NCBI GenBank assembly: GCA_963778675.1
Contig: CAVZVI010000014.1
Coordinates: 434,001 to 498,000 of the forward strand
Source of the DNA: CAWCDJ01 sp963778675
GTDB taxonomy: Bacteria > Acidobacteriota > Terriglobia > Bryobacterales > Bryobacteraceae
Direction of reading: 5' to 3'
Length of the DNA: 64,000 nt
Numbering within the stretch: the first letter of the stretch is position 1; the number at the start of each line of letters is the position of its first letter. The notes beneath the pieces were generated by a model. That model was not told where the DNA came from. It made no database searches and saw only the letters and a list, made by a program, of their open reading frames with translations. Positions 8,488 through 15,334 of this stretch are shown piece by piece. The translations under genes and the position numbers were made by a program.

Positions 8488-9228
8488 CTAACGAACCGAT
8501 CCGTCCAGGTCCTTGTAATAGACCTTGGCTTGAGTGGCCATGTATGGCTTCAGGACCTCCACTTTGTTATTGCGTAGAAATTCGTGAACGGGGTCCTTTG
8601 GGTTCTTGAAATCAACCAGTTGGCGCGCCCCGGTCGGGCAGTTCTCGCAGCAGGCGGTCGTCAGACCCTGCGTGATTCGGTGATAGCACAGCGTGCACTT
8701 ATCGACCGTTTCCTTCTCCGGATGGAGATAGCGGCAGCCGTAGGGGCACGCCTGCACGCAGTAGCGGCACCCCAGGCAGTAGGTCTCGTCCACGAGCACC
8801 ACGCCGTCCGGACTGACGAACGTCGCACCCACCGGGCACACCTGCACGCACGGCGAGTCTGCGCAGTGGTTGCACAGCTTCGGCACGAAGAAACTCTTCA
8901 CATCCGGGCGGGTGTTGGCCGGGAAGCCGTTGATCGCCCCGTCCGGAGAATCGACCTGCGGCTGTTTGCCCTCTTCCACCTGGTATCGCTCCACCCACGT
9001 CCGGAAGTACCCCTTCGGTACTCTGTTCTCGTTGGAGCAGGCGCGGACGCAGTTCCCGCAGCCGATGCACTTGTCGATGTCGATGATCATCCCCCACCAG
9101 TGGTCCGCCATCTTGTAGGCGTCGCTGGGGGCGGCGGCGCCCGTAATCTGCTCCAGCGTGGCGCCAACCGACGCCAGAATGAGGAGCTTGCCGCCAACTG
9201 TGAATAGGTCACGCCGCGTGAATTCCAT
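8488..9228 (-). CDS. 4Fe-4S dicluster ferredoxin subunit (NrfC/HybA-like) with Tat-like leader
   Basis: The 246-residue electron-transfer subunit carries four cysteine groups: CIGCGNCVRAC, CNHCADSPCVQVC, CLGCRYCVQAC and CTLCYH...CCENC, enough for four iron-sulfur clusters. The N-terminus MEFTRRDLFTVGG has a twin-arginine-like motif (TRRDLF) followed by a hydrophobic stretch, so it is probably exported or membrane-anchored on the outer face. It would pass electrons between the NrfD quinone subunit and the adjacent cytochrome. An AGGAGAA ribosome binding site lies 7 bases before the ATG. Confidence 0.92.
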   Translation of the reverse strand: MEFTRRDLFTVGGKLLILASVGATLEQITGAAAPSDAYKMADHWWGMIIDIDKCIGCGNCVRACSNENRVPKGYFRTWVERYQVEEGKQPQVDSPDGAINGFPANTRPDVKSFFVPKLCNHCADSPCVQVCPVGATFVSPDGVVLVDETYCLGCRYCVQACPYGCRYLHPEKETVDKCTLCYHRITQGLTTACCENCPTGARQLVDFKNPKDPVHEFLRNNKVEVLKPYMATQAKVYYKDLDGSVR

Positions 9229-9241
9229 GGTCGATGTTCTC

Positions 9242-9700
9242 CTAGAGGTGCGGGTTGTGCGGCTGATGGCAGTCCTTGCAGGACATCCCGCCGGAATGCT
9301 CGGCAGTCACCACCTGTGGGAAATTCCGGGGCTTGGCCGCGTCCTTCTCGTGGCAGCGCCGGCACAGGTTTGCCACCTCCGGCAGTTTGGGAACGTTGGC
9401 TCCCGGGTCGTCGGCGTGCTGCGCCAGAGGACCGTGGCATGCCTCGCACGCAACGTGTGCGTGTTTTCCCGCAGCCCGCGCTTTGCCCTCATCCTCGTGG
9501 CAGACCACGCAGGTCTCCTGTCCGGCGTAGGAAACGGGCCGCTGCCGGATCATCTCCAAGGCGCCCGGCCGGTAGTGGCCGTATTTGCCAAAGTCTTTTG
9601 GAATGATAGCGCCGCGGACGACAAAGAAGACCCCGATCCCGGCCAGCAGGACCAGGGCGGGCCGGATCAGGTGTCCCGAATCGCGGAACGAGCTACGCAA
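9242..9700 (-). CDS. Membrane-anchored tetraheme cytochrome c
   Basis: The protein of about 152 residues has an N-terminal membrane anchor (RPALVLLAGIGVFFVVRGA) and four CxxCH heme motifs: CVVCH, CEACH, CRRCH and CKDCH. It is likely the periplasmic electron carrier of the NrfD module. No ATG is available; the TTG at 9700 follows AAAGAGGGGG with 5 bases of spacing and is preferred over another in-frame TTG at 9748. It is the first gene of the leftward cluster, 13 bases upstream of the ferredoxin gene. Confidence 0.85.
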   Translation of the reverse strand: MRSSFRDSGHLIRPALVLLAGIGVFFVVRGAIIPKDFGKYGHYRPGALEMIRQRPVSYAGQETCVVCHEDEGKARAAGKHAHVACEACHGPLAQHADDPGANVPKLPEVANLCRRCHEKDAAKPRNFPQVVTAEHSGGMSCKDCHQPHNPHL

Positions 9701-9883
9701 GGGTACCCCCTCTTTCAACGAAAATTCGACGGAACATTTGCAATTCAATGACCAAGAGACCCTATGATCTGAATCCCAACACTTCCACCTTCTTTGTCGA
9801 ATTCTGCGACGTTTCCCGGCCTGGCCTGAGCCAATTCACCCAGACCCGTTGGGCGCTCTCCCACTGTTACAATCGTGGTTTAC

Positions 9884-10789
9884 ATGTCGCTCATCGTTGT
9901 TGGATCCGTCGCATACGACGGCGTCGAAACACCTCATGGGAAGGTCGACCGCATGCTAGGCGGGGCCGCCACCTATATCTCGCTCGCTGCCAGCTACTTC
10001 AGTCCCGTCAAACTCGTCGGCGTGGTGGGGGATGACTTCGCTTCCGAAGACCTCGACCTTCTGGCCTCCCGCCGGATCGATCTCGACGGCCTCGAGCGCG
10101 TCCCTGGGGGCAAGACCTTCTTCTGGGCGGGGACCTATTCCGACGACATGAACGACCGCACCACCTTGCGGACCGACCTCAACGTCTTCGCCGATTTCAA
10201 CCCCAAGCTGCCGGAAACCTACCGCTCGGCTCCCTACCTGGTGCTCGGCAATATCCAGCCGGCTCTGCAGAAGAGCGTTCGCGCCCAGATGCCCTCCGTG
10301 AAATTCTCGGGCGGCGACACTATGAACTACTGGATCAATGACTACCGCGACGAGTTGCTCGAAACCATCCGCGAGTGGGATTTCCTCCTGATCAACGACA
10401 GCGAAGCACGCCTGCTCTCCGGCGAGTCCAATCTGCGGCGTGCCGCGGCCAGGATCATCGAAATGGGGCCTTCCTCGCTGGTGATCAAGCGCGGCGAGTA
10501 CGGCGCGGTCCTCTTCCAGAACGGCTGCCATTTCATCGCGCCCGGGTACCTGCTCGACCGGGTTTTCGATCCCACCGGCGCCGGCGATTCCTTCGCCGGA
10601 GGCTTCATCGGGTACCTGGCCGGCAACGGCGGCAAGATCGATTTCCCCGATCTGCGCCGCGCCGTCATCTACGGTTCGGTGATGGGCAGCTTCTGCTGCG
10701 AGAAATTCGGCGTGGACCGCTTCCGCACCCTCACCCGTGACGAAATCGAGGCCCGGTATCAGGAATTCCAAGGCTGCACCGCGTTCTAA
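9884..10789 (+). CDS. PfkB family sugar/nucleoside kinase
   Basis: The ribokinase-fold kinase (301 residues from ATG 9884) begins MSLIVVGSVAYDGVETP and has a GGAATYISLAAS substrate-side motif and the C-terminal signature DPTGAGDSFAGG, which holds the catalytic Asp and anion hole. It phosphorylates a sugar or nucleoside with ATP; the exact substrate is not readable. A GTG 9 bases upstream is an alternative start. A TACAAT hexamer lies 10 bases before the ATG and no Shine-Dalgarno sequence is visible. It heads a run of five rightward genes that overlap or nearly touch. Confidence 0.88.
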   Translation: MSLIVVGSVAYDGVETPHGKVDRMLGGAATYISLAASYFSPVKLVGVVGDDFASEDLDLLASRRIDLDGLERVPGGKTFFWAGTYSDDMNDRTTLRTDLNVFADFNPKLPETYRSAPYLVLGNIQPALQKSVRAQMPSVKFSGGDTMNYWINDYRDELLETIREWDFLLINDSEARLLSGESNLRRAAARIIEMGPSSLVIKRGEYGAVLFQNGCHFIAPGYLLDRVFDPTGAGDSFAGGFIGYLAGNGGKIDFPDLRRAVIYGSVMGSFCCEKFGVDRFRTLTRDEIEARYQEFQGCTAF

Positions 10790-12293
10790 GGGCGCGGTCG
10801 CGCTTGCTGCACTCTCGCTTGCTCTCGTGAGCGCCGCCGCCGTCTGGTTTTTCTTCACCCGCGGCTGCCTGGAGTGGTACGGCGACGCCGAAGCGCATCT
10901 CAACATCGCTCGCCGCATCCTCGATTCCCAGACCCCCGGCTACGACCAGATCGGCACTCCCTGGCTGCCTCTGCCGCACCTGTTGCTCGTGCCTTTCGCC
11001 CGCGTGGATTCGTGGTGGTTCAGCGGAATCGCCGCTGCCTTCCCCTCGGCCGCCTGTTTCGTGATCGGCGGCACTTTCTTCTTCGCCGCCGTGCGCCGAA
11101 TCTTTGAATCCACGGCCGCTGCGGTCGCCGCCACGGCGGTGCTGGCCCTCAACCCCAACCTGCTCTACCTGCAGTCCACCGCCATGACCGAACCGGTGTT
11201 CCTGGCCGCGCTCGCCGCGCTGCTTTACTTCACGATCCGCGGATGGCCGGCCGCCGCGGGACTCGCCGCATGCGCCGCGGCCCTGACCCGGTACGACGGC
11301 TGGTTCCTCATTCCCTTTGTTTCGGTCTACTTTCTGCGCAAAAACTGGCGCGATGCGCTCTGGTTTTCGCTGATTGCCGGCGCCGCGCCGCTCTACTGGC
11401 TCGGTCACAACTGGTGGCTCACCGGCGATGCCCTTTACTTTTTCCACGGACCCGGCTCGGCTGCGGCTATTCAGGGCAACGCCTACTATCCAGGCAAGCA
11501 GAACTGGTATCTGGCGGCTCTCTACTTCGGTACGGCTGCGCGTCTATGCGCCGGCACCGGCCTTGCCCTACTGGCTCTCGCCGGCGTGGTGGCCGCGGTC
11601 GTCCGCCGCGCTTTCTGGCCCCTGCTCTTGCTGGCGCTTCCCCCGGTCTTCTATATCTGGAGCCTCCACTCCTCCGGCACCCCGATCTTTGTGCCCACGA
11701 TGTGGCCGCACTCCTACTACAACACCCGCTACGGCCTCGCCGCCCTCCCGCTCTTCGCCTTCGCCGCCGGTTCTCTTGTGGCCCTGTGGGGCAAGGGCCG
11801 GCCCCCCGGCGTGCCCAATTGGCTTCGTTCCGCGGCGGCTGCTCTCGTCATCGTGGCCGGAACCTTCTACTGGGCACTGCACCCCGCCCCCGCCGACTGG
11901 GTCACCTGGGCCGAATCGCGCGCCAACTCCATCGGCCGCCGCGCCTGGACTACCGAAGCCGCCCAGTACCTCAAGCCTCGTTTTCTTGCCGGTTCCGGTA
12001 TCATTTCTTCTAGTGGCGACGACTTCGCGGGAATCTACCGCTACATGGGTATTCCCCTGCGCGAGACCTTCAGCGTTTCCAACGGTCTGCCCTGGGAAGC
12101 CACCGTGCGCCGCCCCGAGCTCTGGCTCCGCCAGGAATGGGCAGTCGTCAAGCGCGGCGACCCGGTCGACCGGGCCATCGCCCGCGCCGCCCGCTTCGGC
12201 ATACGCTATCGGCTCGAAAAGGTGATTATCGAGAAGGATGAGCCGGTGATTGAGATCTACCGGCGTATAGGAGGAAGTCATGGTCCCGCATGA
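10737..12293 (+). CDS. Polytopic membrane glycosyltransferase (GT39/PMT-like)
   Basis: The 518-residue membrane protein has a basic N-terminus, a first helix at about residues 20-40, a loop with YGDAEAHLNIARRILD (the acidic pair typical of dolichyl/polyprenyl-phosphate-dependent transferases) and about ten further hydrophobic segments. It is probably an envelope glycosyltransferase that uses a lipid-linked sugar donor. The GTG start at 10737 overlaps the kinase gene by 53 bases, and its own end overlaps ybjQ by 14. The general family is clear; donor and acceptor are unknown. Confidence 0.75.
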   Translation: MTKSRPGIRNSKAAPRSKGAVALAALSLALVSAAAVWFFFTRGCLEWYGDAEAHLNIARRILDSQTPGYDQIGTPWLPLPHLLLVPFARVDSWWFSGIAAAFPSAACFVIGGTFFFAAVRRIFESTAAAVAATAVLALNPNLLYLQSTAMTEPVFLAALAALLYFTIRGWPAAAGLAACAAALTRYDGWFLIPFVSVYFLRKNWRDALWFSLIAGAAPLYWLGHNWWLTGDALYFFHGPGSAAAIQGNAYYPGKQNWYLAALYFGTAARLCAGTGLALLALAGVVAAVVRRAFWPLLLLALPPVFYIWSLHSSGTPIFVPTMWPHSYYNTRYGLAALPLFAFAAGSLVALWGKGRPPGVPNWLRSAAAALVIVAGTFYWALHPAPADWVTWAESRANSIGRRAWTTEAAQYLKPRFLAGSGIISSSGDDFAGIYRYMGIPLRETFSVSNGLPWEATVRRPELWLRQEWAVVKRGDPVDRAIARAARFGIRYRLEKVIIEKDEPVIEIYRRIGGSHGPA

Positions 12294-12615
12294 AAACGTT
12301 ACTACCGCATTCGAACTGCCCGGCTACCGCATCAAGCAGAACCTCGGCGTCGTCCGGGGAATCGTGGTCCGCTCCCGCTCGCTCATCGGAACCATCGGCG
12401 CCGGACTGCAGACCATCGTTGGCGGCAATATCTCGCTTTTCACCAAGCTCTGCGAACACACCCGTTCCGACGCCTTCGATCTCATGATCGACCACGCCTC
12501 GGAACTCGGCGCGAATGCCGTCATCGGCGCGCGCTACGACGCCAACGATGTCATGCAGGGCGTCACCGAGGTTCTGGCCTACGGCACGGCCGTCGTAGTC
12601 GAGCCCCTTCCATAA
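12280..12615 (+). CDS. ybjQ: YbjQ family (UPF0145) protein
   Basis: The 111-residue protein contains the YbjQ core: GYRIKQNLGVVRGIVVRSRS, a glycine-rich loop, ASELGANAVIGARYD and a C-terminal YGTAVVVEP. The family forms small beta-rich oligomers and is sometimes labelled heavy-metal-binding; its function is not established. A strong ribosome binding site (AGGAGGAAGTC) precedes the ATG at 12280, which lies inside the end of the glycosyltransferase gene. The stop overlaps the dapF start as TAATG. Confidence 0.9.
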   Translation: MVPHENVTTAFELPGYRIKQNLGVVRGIVVRSRSLIGTIGAGLQTIVGGNISLFTKLCEHTRSDAFDLMIDHASELGANAVIGARYDANDVMQGVTEVLAYGTAVVVEPLP

Positions 12616-13409
12616 TGAAGATCCCCTACACCAAGGCGCACGGCGCCAAGAACGATTTTCTGCTCACCTGGAGCCACGACGTTCCCGAAGAAGATCCGGC
12701 CGGAATGGCACGGGCCATCTGCGAGCGCCACACCGGGGTGGGTGCCGATGGCTGGCTGCTCGTCTCGCCGCCAAACGACGCCGAGGCCGAAGGGGAAATC
12801 CGTCTCTATAATTCCGACGGCAGCCTCGCCGAGATCTCCGGCAATGGCACCCGCTGCGCCGCGGCCTTTCTGATCCGCCACGGGTACGCCGCCGGGACCG
12901 TCCGCATCCGTACCGGGGCGGGCCTCAAGACCCTCCGCCTGCTCCGGCGCGACGGCCTCTCCTTCGAATTCGAAATGAACATGGGGCGCGCCGAGATCCT
13001 CGCCGGGCGCTTCGACCTGCCGCTTTCCACGGGTCCCCGCGATGTTACCCTGCTGTATGTCGGCAACCCGCAATGCGCTGTCCCGGTCACCGGTTTCGAT
13101 TTCGACTGGCGCGCCATGGGTGCCGAGATTGAATCGCACCCGCATTTTCCCAACCGCACTAACGTCTCATTTGTCCTGCCGGTCGACGAACACACGATTG
13201 AAGTGCGCTTCTATGAGCGCGGCGCGGGCGAAACCATGAGTTCCGGAACCGGTTCGACCGGCGCGGCCGCAGCGGCACTCCTTCGCGGCATGGTCTCCTC
13301 CCCCGTTTGCGTTCTCACGCCCGCCGGTGCCCTGAACCTTCGTCTGGAAGGAGACATTTACCTGACCGGCCCCGCCCAAATCGTCGCGGAAGGCGTGTTT
13401 CTTCTGTGA
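12615..13409 (+). CDS. dapF: Diaminopimelate epimerase-like protein lacking the second catalytic cysteine
   Basis: The 264-residue protein has the two-lobed DapF fold signatures: HGAKNDF near the N-terminus, SGNGTRCAA around Cys81 (first catalytic cysteine) and ERGAGETMSSGTGSTGAA. In canonical DapF the second motif reads GETxxCGTG, with Cys as the other acid/base; here Ser210 stands in that position. DapF interconverts LL- and meso-diaminopimelate in lysine and peptidoglycan synthesis. The substitution means the activity should be treated as uncertain. The start overlaps the stop of ybjQ by one base and the next gene begins 15 bases after its stop. Confidence 0.8.
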   Translation: MKIPYTKAHGAKNDFLLTWSHDVPEEDPAGMARAICERHTGVGADGWLLVSPPNDAEAEGEIRLYNSDGSLAEISGNGTRCAAAFLIRHGYAAGTVRIRTGAGLKTLRLLRRDGLSFEFEMNMGRAEILAGRFDLPLSTGPRDVTLLYVGNPQCAVPVTGFDFDWRAMGAEIESHPHFPNRTNVSFVLPVDEHTIEVRFYERGAGETMSSGTGSTGAAAAALLRGMVSSPVCVLTPAGALNLRLEGDIYLTGPAQIVAEGVFLL

Positions 13410-13424
13410 GAAAATGAGGACTCG

Positions 13425-14753
13425 ATGACCGAAGCACAACAACTTGCCGTTGAGGCTACTGCGAGAATTCTGGAGGAAAAGATCCGTACGCGTAAGGCCC
13501 GCGTGGGGATCGTCGGTCTTGGCTACGTCGGGTTGCCGCTGGCCGTGGAGTTCGCCAAGGCCGGCTTCCAGGTGACGGGGATCGACGTGAGCGCCGAAAA
13601 GGCCAAACGGGTGAATGCGGGCGATTCCTATGTGGGGGATATCCCGAGTTCCGTACTCGGTCCGCTGGTCGAATCCGGCAAATTGCGCGCCACCTCCGAT
13701 TTCTCGGCCGTGCTCGAGTTGGACACCATCAACATCTGTGTCCCTACTCCCCTGCGCAAGACGAAGGATCCGGACATGAGTTTCATCGTCAGCGCGTGTC
13801 AGGAGATCGAGAGGTCGTTCCACGCCGGCACGCTCGTGATTCTCGAATCCACGACTTATCCCGGCACTACCGACGAGGTCGTCCTGCCCATGCTCACTAA
13901 GTCGGGTCTCGAGGTTGGCCAGGATTTCTTTCTTTGCTTCTCCCCCGAGCGCGTCGATCCCGGCAACCCCAAGTACCAGACTTCGAACATCCCGAAAGTC
14001 GTGGGAGGAGTGACCCCGGCATGCACGGAGATGGGCCGCCTGTTCTACGCGCAGGCTCTCGAAACGGTGGTCCCGGTCAGCTCCACCCAGGTCGCGGAAA
14101 TGGTGAAGCTGCTCGAAAATACCTTCCGCATGATCAATATCGGGCTGGTCAATGAAATCGCCTTGATGTGCGACCGCATCGGAATCAACGTCTGGGAAGT
14201 CATCGACGCCGCCGCCACCAAGCCGTTCGGCTTCATGCCGTTCTACCCGGGCCCCGGGCTGGGCGGCCACTGCATCCCCATCGATCCGTTTTACCTCTCG
14301 TGGAAGACCAAGCAGGCCGGCATTGAAGCCCGCTTCATCGAACTGGCGGGCTACATCAACGGCCAGATGCCGCACTTCGTGGTGGACAAGGTGCAAAATG
14401 CCTTGAACGAAGCCGCCAAACCGGTCAAGGGTTCCAAGGTGCACGTAATGGGTGTGGCCTACAAGCGCGATATCGACGATATGCGCGAGTCGCCCGCGCT
14501 CGACATCATGCTCCTGCTTCAGAAGCGCGGCGCGATTATGTCTTATAGCGACCCGCACGTGCCTGTGCTTCGGCTAGACGGCCTGAACCTCCAGGCACTC
14601 CCCGAGATCGCCGCCGCCGAAGCCGACTGCGCCGTGATTGTGACCGACCATTCGTCCTTCGATTACGGAGCGCTGGTGGAACGCGCCCCGCTGATCGTCG
14701 ACACGCGCAACGCCTTGAAGAAATACCGCTCCGCCAAAATCGTTCGCCTGTAG
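13425..14753 (+). CDS. wbpA: UDP-N-acetyl-D-glucosamine 6-dehydrogenase (WbpA-type nucleotide-sugar dehydrogenase)
   Basis: The 442-residue NAD-dependent enzyme has a Rossmann motif VGIVGLGYVGLPLAVEFA (residues 26-43), the ESTTYPGTTDE motif, the catalytic cysteine in GPGLGGHCIPIDPFYLSWK and the C-terminal UDP-binding part (GVAYKRDIDDMRESPALD). These motifs match dehydrogenases that oxidise UDP-GlcNAc or UDP-ManNAc to uronic acids for polysaccharide synthesis; the exact sugar is inferred. It is the last gene of the kinase-glycosyltransferase-ybjQ-dapF run, and an envelope polysaccharide role fits the glycosyltransferase neighbour. Confidence 0.88.
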   Translation: MTEAQQLAVEATARILEEKIRTRKARVGIVGLGYVGLPLAVEFAKAGFQVTGIDVSAEKAKRVNAGDSYVGDIPSSVLGPLVESGKLRATSDFSAVLELDTINICVPTPLRKTKDPDMSFIVSACQEIERSFHAGTLVILESTTYPGTTDEVVLPMLTKSGLEVGQDFFLCFSPERVDPGNPKYQTSNIPKVVGGVTPACTEMGRLFYAQALETVVPVSSTQVAEMVKLLENTFRMINIGLVNEIALMCDRIGINVWEVIDAAATKPFGFMPFYPGPGLGGHCIPIDPFYLSWKTKQAGIEARFIELAGYINGQMPHFVVDKVQNALNEAAKPVKGSKVHVMGVAYKRDIDDMRESPALDIMLLLQKRGAIMSYSDPHVPVLRLDGLNLQALPEIAAAEADCAVIVTDHSSFDYGALVERAPLIVDTRNALKKYRSAKIVRL

Positions 14754-14756
14754 GCC

Positions 14757-14921
14757 CGGCGTTGCATACTGTTTCCCTCCGACTGGCGCCAGTAGCCAGG
14801 AGTTCACCGTCACAGCATACTTGAATCCTTCACGTTGGGATTGAGTATATACCGAGTAACTCGCGCTGCCGGGATTCTTCAGCAAGGGGAACTCGTAGCC
14901 CGGTGCGGTGTCTAATCTTGT
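14757..14921 (-). other. Intergenic segment with protein-like frame, possible gene remnant
   Basis: Read leftward, the gap between the UDP-sugar dehydrogenase and the next gene encodes a protein-like stretch containing APGYEFPLLKNPGSASYSVY followed by TQSQREGFKYAVTVNSWLLA. It starts directly after a stop codon, has no good start codon, and runs into the antisense of the dehydrogenase gene. It may be a decayed fragment of a secreted protein or chance. The + strand of the same region must hold the promoter of the gene at 14922. Confidence 0.2.
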
Positions 14922-15293
14922 ATGATCCGTAACTGGTCCGTACTCTATGTCCTGTTACTCGCGTTTTTCGCGGCCCTGGCTTGGGCGGAAAATCCGGCGG
15001 TAGGCAAGTGGAGCTGCACGTCGGTAGATGAGCGTGGAACCCCGTTGAACTGGACCCTTTCAGTCAAAGAAGACGGCGGCAAACTTTCGGCGTCGATCGC
15101 AGACCTTCCGGATGGCGGCACCGTCGACCTGCTGGATCCGAAACTGGACGGCAGCACGCTGACTTTCAAAGTACCCGTCAATCCCGAGGAAATTGTAGAC
15201 GTGACGCTGAAGATCGACGGTAAGAATCTCGAAGGCACATTCTCCGGCAAGACCTCCGGGAAGGGCACCGTCAAGGGCGCGAAGCAATCGTAA
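14922..15293 (+). CDS. Small secreted protein of unknown function
   Basis: The 123-residue protein has a clear signal peptide (residues 1-22, LLLAFFAALAWA) and a mature part made of short alternating beta-like segments (VGKWSCTSV, WTLSVKEDGGKLSASIAD, LTFKVPVN, LKIDGKNLEGTFSG). This looks like a small lipocalin-like or beta-barrel domain. I do not recognise a named family. It stands alone ahead of an ADOP permease. A TAATCT sequence lies only 3 bases before the ATG and there is no Shine-Dalgarno. Confidence 0.65.
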   Translation: MIRNWSVLYVLLLAFFAALAWAENPAVGKWSCTSVDERGTPLNWTLSVKEDGGKLSASIADLPDGGTVDLLDPKLDGSTLTFKVPVNPEEIVDVTLKIDGKNLEGTFSGKTSGKGTVKGAKQS

Positions 15294-15314
15294 ACTCCAC
15301 CGGCGCGCTGACTT

Positions 15315-15332
15315 TTACAGCGTATGCTGTAA
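15315..15332. promoter_or_regulatory. Perfect 7-base-arm palindrome at the start of an ADOP permease gene
   Basis: TTACAGC-GTAT-GCTGTAA is a perfect inverted repeat ending two bases before the ATG at 15335. The embedded TATGCT hexamer (15323-15328) has a -10-like form 6 bases before the ATG, so a protein bound here would block a leaderless promoter. Length and symmetry fit a dimeric repressor of BlaI/CopY or PadR type; no such regulator gene lies next to it. Confidence 0.55.
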
Positions 15333-15334
15333 GG

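Noticed and set aside
9748..10035. A 95-codon + strand frame before the PfkB kinase
   Set aside because: It has no domain, and most of it overlaps the kinase gene in another frame; the gap serves better as the promoter region.
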